Origin: Roseimicrobium sp. ORNL1
Lineage (GTDB): Bacteria > Verrucomicrobiota > Verrucomicrobiia > Verrucomicrobiales > Verrucomicrobiaceae
Reading direction: 5' to 3'
Assembly: GCF_011044495.1 (NCBI RefSeq)
Contig: NZ_CP049143.1
Location: forward strand, 4,712,001-4,776,000
DNA: 64,000 nt
The notes under the pieces were generated by a model, which was given only the letters and a program-made list of their open reading frames with translations, had not been told where the DNA came from and searched no databases. The position numbers and the translations under genes were made by a program. Of this stretch, positions 25,570 to 33,957 are shown one piece after another. The number at the start of each line of letters is the position of its first letter. Within the stretch, counting starts at the first letter, position 1.

Positions 25570-25598
25570 GAAGCCACCTCATGGGTGGCTTCTTTTTT
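25570..25598 (+). terminator. Rho-independent terminator of the mutase gene
   Basis: GAAGCCACC (25570-25578) pairs with GGTGGCTTC (25584-25592), followed by TTTTTT. It is 56 bp after the stop codon. Confidence 0.92.
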
Positions 25599-25664
25599 GT
25601 GCTGGGTCCCAGCGACCCACTTCATGGCCGAGTTGGCAATTCACGACGATAGAACACTCCAAGG

Positions 25665-25904
25665 GCGCTTTGCGTCGTGGAGTGCGGTGGCAAGCGCTAA
25701 GGCGCGACACCGCTTGGAACGGAGCGGGTGATCACCATGGAGCGATATCACGGTCTAATCGCTAAAATGCTTTACCGCTGGGATTGTTCGAATGCTGGAC
25801 TCCAATCAATTCATCCAGAACATCCGTACGCATTCCTCCGCTCAAAGCGGTGTCGCGGCCTCAAGGGAGGCCTATGCCACCGCACTCCACGACGCAAAGC
25901 GCTC
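25665..25904 (+). mobile_element. REPIN copy 2 of the RAYT-linked family (240 bp)
   Basis: The left arm (25665-25728) has the GCGCTAAGGCGC tip and the right arm (25836-25904) the GGCCTCAAGGGAGGCC tip, so it is the inverse of copy 1. Both arms carry GCTTTGCGTCGTGGAGTGCG and CGACACCGC. The 107-bp interior is homologous to copy 1. It lies between the mutase terminator and the D2 repeat, in DNA without a gene. Confidence 0.8.
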
Positions 25905-26097
25905 TTGCATGCTGCTGTCGTTAAGAAGTGCGCAACCGGCCACAACGTCAGCTGTCCGCAGAGGGCTATGCTCACTCATGACCTCAGTCTCCGAAGTTCC
26001 TCTGCGTCTCCGTGTCTCTGCGTTGAACACCCTGCACCCAAACTCACCCATGTTGGGTCAACAGGTCATCGTGAATTTAATCGTGCTGCACACGCTC
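25905..26097. other. Gene-free spacer
   Basis: Between REPIN copy 2 and repeat D2. It contains CTCCGAAGTTCCTCTGCGTC and similar low-information sequence. I found no gene, clear hairpin or promoter. Confidence 0.4.
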
Positions 26098-26146
26098 GTC
26101 AGGCCAGAGGCCTAACGTCCACTGTCAGGCGGGACGCCTAACCTCC
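26098..26146 (-). repeat. 49-bp double-hairpin repeat, copy D2
   Basis: The inverse of 2825-2873, with the same two hairpins (GCCTAAC ... GTCAGGC units) and the GGAGGTTAGGC foot on the minus strand. Loop bases differ while the stems remain paired. Confidence 0.8.
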
Positions 26147-26181
26147 AACAATTTCTTTGCTGCTTCGCTGCTTTGCGTTGG

Positions 26182-27582
26182 TCACACCCCCACCCTGCCA
26201 TACCCGCTCCCACGCGCGCAGTGCTCGTACAAATGGCCGAACACCTCATGTGCGGAAACACTCATGGACCTCGGCAGATTCGGCAAATCTCCAATCAGCA
26301 CCGGCCAGTCCTGCGTGTCATCCGGCACGCGACCGTGTGAGCCTTTCACCAGCGTCGCATCGAGCGGAATCACATCGAAGAGCGTGCGGAAGCGCATCGT
26401 CTTCACTGCCAGTTTCCATCCCAGCTTCAGCTTCGGCCGCTTGATCTTAGGATCGAGGAAGAGCTCCACGGGGTCGTACCCGGGCTTGCGATGGATGTCC
26501 ACGCAACGCGCAAAATCGGGAGCCATCTTGTCATTGTCCCAATAGTAATAGGTGAACCAGCTTCGGAAGTCCGACACCGCCACGAGGTCACCGCTGCGGT
26601 AGTGGTCCAGCCCGGCGAAGAACTTCTCCTGCTTCCCGAGGACCTGCTGCACCCCCGGCGTGCTCTTCAGCACCTCGATCACCTCCGGCGCGATGGAGAA
26701 ATCATTGAAGTAGATGTGCGCCACCTGGTGGTCCGGGATCATCACCACCTTGCTCCCGCCGAGGTCCAGCGTCTCGCGGCCGAGTTCGTTCTTGATGCTC
26801 AACCAGCCCTTCTCCCGGAAGATGCGGTTCAGGTGCACGGGGCGATCCACCTCGGTGATGCCGTACTCGCTGAGCAGGATGACCTTGATGCTGCGCGCCT
26901 CGAAGAACGCAATCAGGTCCCCCACCACGTCATCGATCTCCTTGAGCGCCGGGGCGATTTTCTCCATGTCCGGACCATACCTCTGGAGGTCATAGTCCAG
27001 GTGCGGCAGGTACACGAGATTCAGGCTGGGCCAGCAGCGCTCCTCCACCCACTTCGCGGACTCCGCGATCCACGCCGTGCTCTTGATGCTGGAGGCCGGA
27101 CCCCAGAAATGAGGAAAGGGGAAGCTGCCCAGATCCTTCTTGATCCGCTCACGCATGCCCATCGGTTGCGTGTGGATGTCGAAGACCTTGCGTCCATCCG
27201 CCGGATACAGCGGTCTCGGGGTGATGGAGAAGTCCGCGCTGGAGTACATGTTGTACCACCAGAAAAGCTTCGCGCAGGTGAACTCCGGATCCACGCGCCG
27301 CAGCGCCTCCCAGAGCTTCTCCCCGGACACGAGGTTGTTGCTCTGCTTCCAGAAGCGGTGCTCAGAGTACTCGCGGTCGTACCAGCCATTCCCCACGATG
27401 CCGTGATCCCGCGGCAGCCTGCCCGTGAGGTAGGTGCTCTGCATCGTCGTCGTCACCGCTGGCAGTCCCGGCTGCACTCGCGCGATGCGATGCCGCTCCA
27501 TGAAGGCACGGATTTTCGGCGTGGCCTCAGAGATGAGGCGGGGCGTGAGACCCACGACGTTCAGAATGGCAGTGCGCTGCAT
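26182..27582 (-). CDS. Alkaline phosphatase superfamily phosphodiesterase/nucleotide pyrophosphatase
   Basis: 466 aa from the ATG at 27582 (MQRTAILNVVGLTPRLI). It belongs to the type I phosphodiesterase/NPP branch: AVTTTMQSTYLTGRLPRDHG holds the nucleophile Thr, DREYSEHRFW follows, YLPHLDYDLQRYGPD carries a metal-site D-x-x-Q/R-x-x-G pattern, LLSEYGITEVDRPVHLN the Ser-Glu-Tyr-Gly form of the usual SDHG metal loop, and GSHGRVPDD the last metal His. The first metal Asp seems replaced in NVVGLTPR. SEYG instead of SDHG marks a subgroup found near isoprenoid/UbiA genes in other bacteria. No signal peptide. The natural substrate is unknown. Confidence 0.82.
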   Translation of the reverse strand: MQRTAILNVVGLTPRLISEATPKIRAFMERHRIARVQPGLPAVTTTMQSTYLTGRLPRDHGIVGNGWYDREYSEHRFWKQSNNLVSGEKLWEALRRVDPEFTCAKLFWWYNMYSSADFSITPRPLYPADGRKVFDIHTQPMGMRERIKKDLGSFPFPHFWGPASSIKSTAWIAESAKWVEERCWPSLNLVYLPHLDYDLQRYGPDMEKIAPALKEIDDVVGDLIAFFEARSIKVILLSEYGITEVDRPVHLNRIFREKGWLSIKNELGRETLDLGGSKVVMIPDHQVAHIYFNDFSIAPEVIEVLKSTPGVQQVLGKQEKFFAGLDHYRSGDLVAVSDFRSWFTYYYWDNDKMAPDFARCVDIHRKPGYDPVELFLDPKIKRPKLKLGWKLAVKTMRFRTLFDVIPLDATLVKGSHGRVPDDTQDWPVLIGDLPNLPRSMSVSAHEVFGHLYEHCARGSGYGRVGV

Positions 27583-27806
27583 GACGTGACTTGACTCGGC
27601 TCGACTAAGGGGAACCGCAGTCAACGAGAGCGTGCGCGAGAGTCAAGCAGCATCACTGGAAGATGCGTGGATCCGCGGGAATAATTCGCGTGAGAAAAGT
27701 GACATGCCTCATCGAGCAACGCTGCGCAAAACGACGAGCAAGCGTGAAGAAGCGGGCTGGCCCGAAGACCTGCGAAGTCCTCCTACTAGCTGGACGCCGT
27801 CCGGCG

Positions 27807-28934
27807 TCACCGCAGCCCTTCAGACGCATCCGCGAGTGCCGTCGCTGCGGCGGCCATCGCGACGGAATCGCGACCGTTCTGTTCGGTGATTTTCCGGACG
27901 TGGGAGCGGTCGCGCAGCCAGGCAAGCTGGTCCTCGAAAAGGGAGCGCAGCAGTTCGCAATAGCGGCGCATCTTGTCCTCGTCGGGATGATGGTGGAGAT
28001 CAATCTGCTGGAAGAGATCGAGGTCCTGGAAGCGGCCACGGGCGGCTCGTTCGCTTCCACCCCAGGTCTTCAGCACATCCAACCGGGAGCCGGGAAACAT
28101 CTCCATGAGGGTGCGCGTCTGCTCCTCATTCACCTCCGCGCGGATGCGGGCACGGACCGGCACCCATTCTTCGAGTGTGACGTCTCCCCGCTCGAACAGC
28201 AGGCGGAATTCCTGCCGATCCAGGCGTGAGGGCTGGGTGAAGCTGTGGTGGAAATGTACCAGTGCACCCGTGGCATGGCGCACGGTGCATTGCACCATCT
28301 CTTCGATGCCCGCTCCCGGACGCAGGGAGCGCTGCGCTGCCACCACCTCCCCCTGGCCCAACCAGCCTGCGAAGAGATCAAAGAAGTGAACGCCGTGCTC
28401 GACGAAAATACCGCCGCTTTTTTTCCGATCCCAGAACCAATGATTGGGGGCGAGGCCTTCGTCGCTGGCGAAGTTCTCCAACCGTCCGTAGAGGCAGGCA
28501 CCGAGCACGCGAGACTCCACGAGGCGGGTGATGACATCGGACAGCGGATTGTAGCGCTGCATGAGATTCGCGATACAGAGGAGATCCCGAGATCGCGCCA
28601 GGGCGAGGAGTTCGTCCGCTTCGGCGGTGGTCATGGAGAGCGGCTTTTCGCAGATGACATGCTTGCCCGCTTCCAGAGCTGCACGCGCCTGGGAGAAGTG
28701 GAGAAACGGTGGCGTGGCAATGTACACGAGATCCACACTGGGGTCCGTGAGCAGCGCCTCCACACTCATGACGTCAGCAACGCCGAAGCGCCGCGCCATG
28801 GCCAGTGCAGCCTCGCGGTGAGTGCCGGCGATGCCCACGAGCTGCGTGTCGGGGATCTGGAGGAACTGCTGAAGCGCGAAGAGACCGAATCCCCCCGCGC
28901 CGATGGCGCCGATGCGCAGGGTTTCATATCTCAT
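27807..28934 (-). CDS. Gfo/Idh/MocA family oxidoreductase
   Basis: 375 aa from the ATG at 28934. The N-terminal Rossmann fold has RIGAIGAGGFGLFALQQF, with the GxGxxG dinucleotide motif. VYIATPPFLHFSQARAALEAG and HVICEKPLSMTTAEADEL hold the conserved EKP lysine. The C-terminal substrate domain has GGIFVEHGVHFFDLF with the catalytic His. Members oxidise or epimerise sugars and polyols with NAD(P). It is 67 bp downstream of the GH130 gene on the same strand and probably belongs to the glycosyltransferase-GH130 cluster, suggesting a shared sugar. A GACGCC/GGCGTC hairpin overlaps its stop codon (27793-27808). Confidence 0.88.
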   Translation of the reverse strand: MRYETLRIGAIGAGGFGLFALQQFLQIPDTQLVGIAGTHREAALAMARRFGVADVMSVEALLTDPSVDLVYIATPPFLHFSQARAALEAGKHVICEKPLSMTTAEADELLALARSRDLLCIANLMQRYNPLSDVITRLVESRVLGACLYGRLENFASDEGLAPNHWFWDRKKSGGIFVEHGVHFFDLFAGWLGQGEVVAAQRSLRPGAGIEEMVQCTVRHATGALVHFHHSFTQPSRLDRQEFRLLFERGDVTLEEWVPVRARIRAEVNEEQTRTLMEMFPGSRLDVLKTWGGSERAARGRFQDLDLFQQIDLHHHPDEDKMRRYCELLRSLFEDQLAWLRDRSHVRKITEQNGRDSVAMAAAATALADASEGLR

Positions 28935-29001
28935 GGCAGATGAAGGGTAGGATGGGACTCGAAAAGATAACGACACCAGGCCGGGTGACGGAGAGGAAGG
29001 A

Positions 29002-30468
29002 TCACACCGCCTCCGATTGCAGCGCAGCCAGCAGGGCATCCAGCGACATGCTCGCGATGGCGGAGGCTTTGTCGCTCATGGCATAGGGCAGGATGAGCTG
29101 GCGACCATGAAGCAGAGAACCGCAACTGTAGACGACGTTGGGCACATACCCTTCACGCTCGTTGCCTTCCGGGGCGAGGAGCGGCTGGCGCAGGCGTGCG
29201 ATGACCTTGGTGGGATTTTCGAGATCCAACAACACAGCGCCAATGCAGTATTTTCGCATGGGACCGACCCCGTGGGTAATGACCAGCCAGCCGGCCTCCG
29301 TCTCGATGGGTGAGCCACAGTTGCCCACCTTCACGGATTCCCACATCTCCGAGGGACGGAGGATAACCTCCGGGTCATTCCAGTGATGGGGATTGTCCGA
29401 AAACATGATGAAGAGGTTCTCATCGTCCTGCCGCGAGAGCATCACGTAGCGCCCCTGGATGCGCCGGGGGAAGAGCGCCATACCCTTGTTCTGCACGGCA
29501 CGGCCATTGAGGGTGAGGATGCGGAAGTGGAGGAAGTCCTCCGTCTCGATGAGCATGGGCAGGATGGCCCGCCCATTGTAAGCCGTGTAGGTCGCGTAAT
29601 ACATCACCGACCCATCGTCATCCACGAAGCGGACAAAGCGTGCGTCCTCAATGCCATTCGTTTCATTCGGAGATACGGGGAAGATGATGCGCTCGCTCAT
29701 GGCGAGCTTGTCAGAGAAGCTGAGCTCATAGTTGGAGTCGGCCAGCCACTGGATGCACTCCAGCGTGCGGGCGAGATCGCGTGTGGCGGGCTGGTGTTCA
29801 CGCCGCACGGTACCGATGCTTTTGTTCAGGTCGCTCAGCGTGAAATCCTCCGCGAGTGGGGCCATCACGGCATCGGCATGTCCGCCATCGAATCCCATCT
29901 CAGCCAGTTTGATGATGAAGCGTCGCTTTCTGTACCTGGGATTGGGGACAATCACGGGTGCGGTGACAAAGCGTGACACCGGGTCCAGTGTGATGTTTCC
30001 CTCTGGCGAGATGGTGCCGACGCGGAATTCGATGGAAGAGATATGCCCCTCGCCCGTGGCGCGGAGGCTCATGACGAAACGCAGGGCGCCAGCATCAAGA
30101 CCGCTCTGGTCTGGATGGGGCACAATGGAGGGATTGAAGATGGCAGCGGACTCCAGCGCATATTCACCGGAGAACAATGCGCCAATGAGCATTTTCCGTT
30201 CGTTGGAGAGCGGGCGCTGGGTGAACACATGCCTCTCAACCTTCTGGAAATGACCCATCAGCAGAGAGGCGATGTCGAAGTGGCGCCCCTCGAACTCCTG
30301 CTTCACGGCATCCAACTGAAGACAGGCCTCCTCCTCCGTGAGCGCAAGCGCCCGACCGATGATGGTGGTAACGCGATGGACTTCCGAAGGGATGAACGGA
30401 CGAATGATTACCCTCGAGCTCTCGGGAAGGAGCGTCACCTCGTGACGCCGGAGGTGGACAGGACTCAT
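29002..30468 (-). CDS. GH130 family glycosidase/phosphorylase
   Basis: A 488-aa five-bladed beta-propeller enzyme. The conserved GIEDARFVRFVDDDG holds the presumed catalytic Asp of GH130, and FNPSIVPHPDQSG, YTAYNGR, NKGMALFPRRIQGRY and GVGPMRKYCIGAVLLD are further family blades. GH130 enzymes phosphorolyse or hydrolyse beta-mannosidic bonds (Man-GlcNAc, mannobiose or mannogen-like polymers). The N-terminal ~120 residues are a helical extension found in the subgroup paired with glycosyltransferases. No signal peptide. Its ATG overlaps the stop of the upstream glycosyltransferase (ATGA), so the two are translationally coupled. Confidence 0.85.
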   Translation of the reverse strand: MSPVHLRRHEVTLLPESSRVIIRPFIPSEVHRVTTIIGRALALTEEEACLQLDAVKQEFEGRHFDIASLLMGHFQKVERHVFTQRPLSNERKMLIGALFSGEYALESAAIFNPSIVPHPDQSGLDAGALRFVMSLRATGEGHISSIEFRVGTISPEGNITLDPVSRFVTAPVIVPNPRYRKRRFIIKLAEMGFDGGHADAVMAPLAEDFTLSDLNKSIGTVRREHQPATRDLARTLECIQWLADSNYELSFSDKLAMSERIIFPVSPNETNGIEDARFVRFVDDDGSVMYYATYTAYNGRAILPMLIETEDFLHFRILTLNGRAVQNKGMALFPRRIQGRYVMLSRQDDENLFIMFSDNPHHWNDPEVILRPSEMWESVKVGNCGSPIETEAGWLVITHGVGPMRKYCIGAVLLDLENPTKVIARLRQPLLAPEGNEREGYVPNVVYSCGSLLHGRQLILPYAMSDKASAIASMSLDALLAALQSEAV

Positions 30469-32780
30469 GGAGGAGGAAGCGGCAGTGGTAGAGTGGGATG
30501 TTCCGCACAGGCCATCTCGGCAAGTGCCAGGTGAAAGGCCAGCGTGGACTCCGCGCCCTGATTTTCATTCACGCGATCATGATGCAGGCCATCGCTGCAA
30601 CCGCCTGTGGTGAAGTCATAGAGCGCCAGACCCAGATCGTTGCGACCGAGGAACCATTCGAAGGCTCGCTTCGCCTCACGCGACCATGTGGCATCTTGGG
30701 TGGCGCGGAAGGCTTCGTAGCACGCAGACACCATGGCCTGTGCTTCTACCGGCTGTTGGTCGAAGTCCGCGCGTGCACCATCCCGCAGGTAGAATCCGTT
30801 GCTGCCGATGGGGCGGTAGCAGCCTGCCTGCGTCTTCTGGATGGACACGAGCCAACCAAGCGATTTGAGCCCGATTTCCAGTGCCCCCTTGTCCGGCGAC
30901 CACTGGCCACTGAGGATGAGCGCCTGGCTAAGGCGTGCATTATCATAGGTGACATATGGCTCAAACCACGGCCAGTTCTCGGTCGCACAGGTGTTCCAGA
31001 GATCCACCAGCCGGTCCGTGAGCAATTCGCGCATGGCAGCGAGTTCCGCAGTGCATTTGAAATGGCGCAGATACTCGTGGATGCCCAGCAGGGTGAAGCT
31101 CCACGCGCGTGGTGAGGTGAAGGAGGAGACCGCCACCAGTCCTCGCTCAAAGAGCTGCGCCGAGAGCCTGCGGTGGCCTTCATTGCGAGAGCGCCCCGCG
31201 CCCACTCCAGCAGCCCACAATGCTCGGCCATGGCTGTCTTCACTCCCATAGTCCTCCAGCCACTGGCGCCCATGGCTCATGAAATTGCGGAAGCGTCCAC
31301 TGCCGTAGTCGAGAGCTGCGGCGAGAAATGCAAGATAGCTGGTGGCCAGGGTGCCGAGATTCTCCGCCGGCGGGTCACCCCCGATTTCCTCAAGCATGTT
31401 GCACAGGATAAAGGCGCGCGCGTTGTCATCCGTGCAGTAGCCTTCGTGGAAATTCGGCACATTGAAGATCGCGTGCTGAAAGATGCCTGTGCCATCGCTC
31501 ATGCGCACCACATGGTCCAAGCGCAGTGGTGGGAGGGCGTAGGGGCGGCTGTTGAGGGTCCACCCGGCGAAGGCGGTGCGGGGAGTGGCCCTCCGCGTCG
31601 CCCGGGCTTGTTGAAAGGATTCCAGGTAGCGCTCTGCCACAGCGGGCCAGATCATCTCGCGACCCATGGCATAAGCATCGGCACGGATCCTTTCCATGCG
31701 CAGAGGATCATCGAGCAACCCGCAGACGGCGTCCGCAATCGCCTGGGAATTGCAGAAAGGAACGAGCTCCCCACGCCCGCCCGCCAGAAGTTCCTGCGCG
31801 TGCCAGTAGGGTGTGGAGACCACCGCCTTCCCCGCACCAAACACGTAAGCCAGGGTGCCCGAGGTGATCTGCGCTTCATTCAGATACGGCGTGAGATAGA
31901 TGTCCGTCGCGCCGATGAATTCCTTCAAGTCGTCCTGCGAGACGAAGCGATTGTAGAAGATGATGTGATCTTTCACGCCCCTGTCTTCCGCGAGACGTTC
32001 AAGGCTGAGGCGGTAGCGCTCGCCCTCACGCTCCAGTAGATGGGGATGCGTGGCGCCCAGCACCAGGTACACCACGTCCGGATGGCGCCGAACGATCTCC
32101 GGCAGTGCCTCTATCACATGCTCGATGCCCTTGCCCGGACCGAGGAGACCAAAGGTGAGCAGTACCTGCCTTCCCTTGACGCCGAACTGATCCTTGTAAC
32201 AACTGGAATCCGCGAAGGGCATATTCAGGATGCCATGCGGGATGAGGTCCACCTTCGCGTCCGGAACCCGGTAGGTCTCACGGAGGATCTCAGCACCCTT
32301 TCGCGCCATCACCACGAGGCGATCGCTGCGTTCGGCCAATTCCTCCATCACCCTGCGTTGCACGGGATTGGGATCCTGGAGGATGGTGTGCAGCGTGGTC
32401 ACCACTGGCATCCGCAGTTCCTTGATGAGCGCGAGAACATGGCTCCCACAGGGGCCGCCGTAGATGCCGAACTCGTGCTGCACGCAGAGCACATCCACGT
32501 TGTTGAAGTTCAGAAAGTCCGCGGCACGCCTGTAGGAATCCAGGTCTTTCTCCAACAACTCAAACCGCACGCGCGGTGGATAGTCATACCCTTCCGTGCG
32601 ATCATTTACCGCACCCGCGAAGCACTCCGCGTGGGGAGCCGCGAGGGACACCGATTCACACAGATCATGGGTGAACGTAGCGATCCCACAAAGTCTTGGC
32701 AGGTAGTTACCAAGGAAAGCAATCCGCTGAAGGCCAGCGGCGCTCAGGATAATCCTCTCACATGAATAGACATGCCTCAC
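30465..32780 (-). CDS. GT4 glycosyltransferase with C-terminal helical domain
   Basis: About 771 aa from a GTG at 32780; the exact start is uncertain because no ATG precedes the first strand QRIAFLGNYLPRLCGIATFT. Residues about 20-390 form a GT-B fold: VQHEFGIYGG, TTLHTILQDPNPVQ, VDLIPHGI, FGLLGPGKGIEHVIEAL and the donor-site LNEAQITSGTLAYVFGAGK with the E(x7)E-like region. Residues about 400-771 are all-helical, with PNFHEGYCTDDNARAF and SRNEGHRRLSAQLF, resembling an alpha/alpha barrel seen in this GT4 subgroup. It probably builds a mannoside or glucoside that the coupled GH130 enzyme turns over. Cytosolic. The stop overlaps the GH130 start. Confidence 0.83.
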   Translation of the reverse strand: MRHVYSCERIILSAAGLQRIAFLGNYLPRLCGIATFTHDLCESVSLAAPHAECFAGAVNDRTEGYDYPPRVRFELLEKDLDSYRRAADFLNFNNVDVLCVQHEFGIYGGPCGSHVLALIKELRMPVVTTLHTILQDPNPVQRRVMEELAERSDRLVVMARKGAEILRETYRVPDAKVDLIPHGILNMPFADSSCYKDQFGVKGRQVLLTFGLLGPGKGIEHVIEALPEIVRRHPDVVYLVLGATHPHLLEREGERYRLSLERLAEDRGVKDHIIFYNRFVSQDDLKEFIGATDIYLTPYLNEAQITSGTLAYVFGAGKAVVSTPYWHAQELLAGGRGELVPFCNSQAIADAVCGLLDDPLRMERIRADAYAMGREMIWPAVAERYLESFQQARATRRATPRTAFAGWTLNSRPYALPPLRLDHVVRMSDGTGIFQHAIFNVPNFHEGYCTDDNARAFILCNMLEEIGGDPPAENLGTLATSYLAFLAAALDYGSGRFRNFMSHGRQWLEDYGSEDSHGRALWAAGVGAGRSRNEGHRRLSAQLFERGLVAVSSFTSPRAWSFTLLGIHEYLRHFKCTAELAAMRELLTDRLVDLWNTCATENWPWFEPYVTYDNARLSQALILSGQWSPDKGALEIGLKSLGWLVSIQKTQAGCYRPIGSNGFYLRDGARADFDQQPVEAQAMVSACYEAFRATQDATWSREAKRAFEWFLGRNDLGLALYDFTTGGCSDGLHHDRVNENQGAESTLAFHLALAEMACAEHPTLPLPLPPP

Positions 32781-32968
32781 AAGACAGCCTGCACAGCATA
32801 AAGCAACCCCGCATATCCAATCCTCCCTAAACGGCTGGTGATTTACGGCACCGGAAGCTTCCCGATACAAGAAGCTTGGAGGTTCGTGCGCAATTCCACG
32901 CTGCAACTCCCCGCCTCCTTGCCTCCCCGGCAGGCGTATGTAAAGTACCCCCAGAAACCCTGAACTTG

Positions 32969-33844
32969 ATGGAATCTCCCGAACCGGACCAGCGCTACTA
33001 CGACTCCCACATGCACACCACCCTGTGCAAGCATGCCCGGGGATTGCCGGAGGAGTATGCCGAGATTGGTCGCAAGCGCGGGCTCAGCGGCATCATCTTC
33101 ACCTGTCACAGCCCCATGCCCCGTGGCTTCTGGCCGCAGGTGCGCATGGATGAGGCTCAGTTCGACGAGTACGTGGCCATGGTGGAGCGCTGCCGTGAGC
33201 ACTACCAGGGCGTGCTGGACGTGCGCCTGGGCATGGAGACGGACTACTTCCCCGGGTTCGAGGACTGGGTGCAGGAGCTACACGGTCGTGCAGATTTCCA
33301 CTACATCCTCGGCTCCGTGCACTGGCAGGGGCCGGAGTACCACGACCGGTTTGGCCAGGGCACCGCGGACGACTTCCGCCGCAGCTACTGGGATAATCTC
33401 GCCGCTTCCGCGGAGACGGGCCTCTTCGACTGCCTCGCCCACCCGGACCTCATCAAGAACTACCTCTCCACCGAGTGGACCTTCGAGCCGTGGCAGGAGA
33501 CTATTGCCAATTCCCTGGACCGCATCGCAAAAACGGGCGTGGCCATGGAGCTGAATACTTCCGGCTACAACAAGAGCTACAAGCAGATGAACCCCAGCCT
33601 CGCCATGCTGCAGATGATGCGGGAGCGGAACATCCCCGTGGTCGTCGGCTCGGACTCGCACCGGCCCCTGCGTGTAGGCGAAAACTTTACCGGCGCCCTG
33701 GAAAAATTGCAGCGCGCGGGGTACGAGAGCGTGCGCATCTTCGAGCATCGCAAGCCAAAGGATCTGGCCATTGCGAGTCTCCTGCCCCGGCTGAAAGCAG
33801 CGGCGCTCCGCCTGGCGGACGAGCCCATGTTCTTCGCGGCATGA
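32969..33844 (+). CDS. PHP domain phosphatase (HisJ-like histidinol-phosphatase family)
   Basis: 291 aa from the ATG at 32969. The trinuclear-metal PHP fold shows YYDSHMHTTLCKHARG (H-x-H), FTCHSPMP, RLGMETDYFPG (the E ligand), HYILGSVHW, LAHPDLIKNY and VVGSDSHRPLRV (the last D-x-H). This order is that of HisK/HisJ-type L-histidinol phosphatases, which catalyse the penultimate step of histidine synthesis. No other his gene is nearby, so a different phosphomonoester is possible. It starts about 190 bp from the divergent glycosyltransferase. A strong stem-loop follows at 33885-33936. Confidence 0.88.
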   Translation: MESPEPDQRYYDSHMHTTLCKHARGLPEEYAEIGRKRGLSGIIFTCHSPMPRGFWPQVRMDEAQFDEYVAMVERCREHYQGVLDVRLGMETDYFPGFEDWVQELHGRADFHYILGSVHWQGPEYHDRFGQGTADDFRRSYWDNLAASAETGLFDCLAHPDLIKNYLSTEWTFEPWQETIANSLDRIAKTGVAMELNTSGYNKSYKQMNPSLAMLQMMRERNIPVVVGSDSHRPLRVGENFTGALEKLQRAGYESVRIFEHRKPKDLAIASLLPRLKAAALRLADEPMFFAA

Positions 33845-33884
33845 GTTGAGTCTGTACTCAGAAAGGAAAGATTGCGTCACAATC

Positions 33885-33936
33885 CCGTGCCGCAAAAAGG
33901 GAAATGTGCCTGCATTTCCCCCTTGTCGGCACGCGG
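33885..33936 (+). terminator. Nested stem-loop between PHP gene and liv operon
   Basis: The outer arms CGTGCCG (33886) and CGGCACG (33927) enclose AAGGGAAATG/CATTTCCC (33897-33920). There is no T run after it. It may terminate the PHP transcript or be a structured leader 20 bp before the liv binding-protein start. Confidence 0.55.
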
Positions 33937-33957
33937 CATGCTGCCTAATCTCGCCGC

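Noticed and set aside
26491-27594. A 367-codon plus-strand open frame
   Set aside because: Antisense to the phosphodiesterase gene; composition typical of shadow frames.
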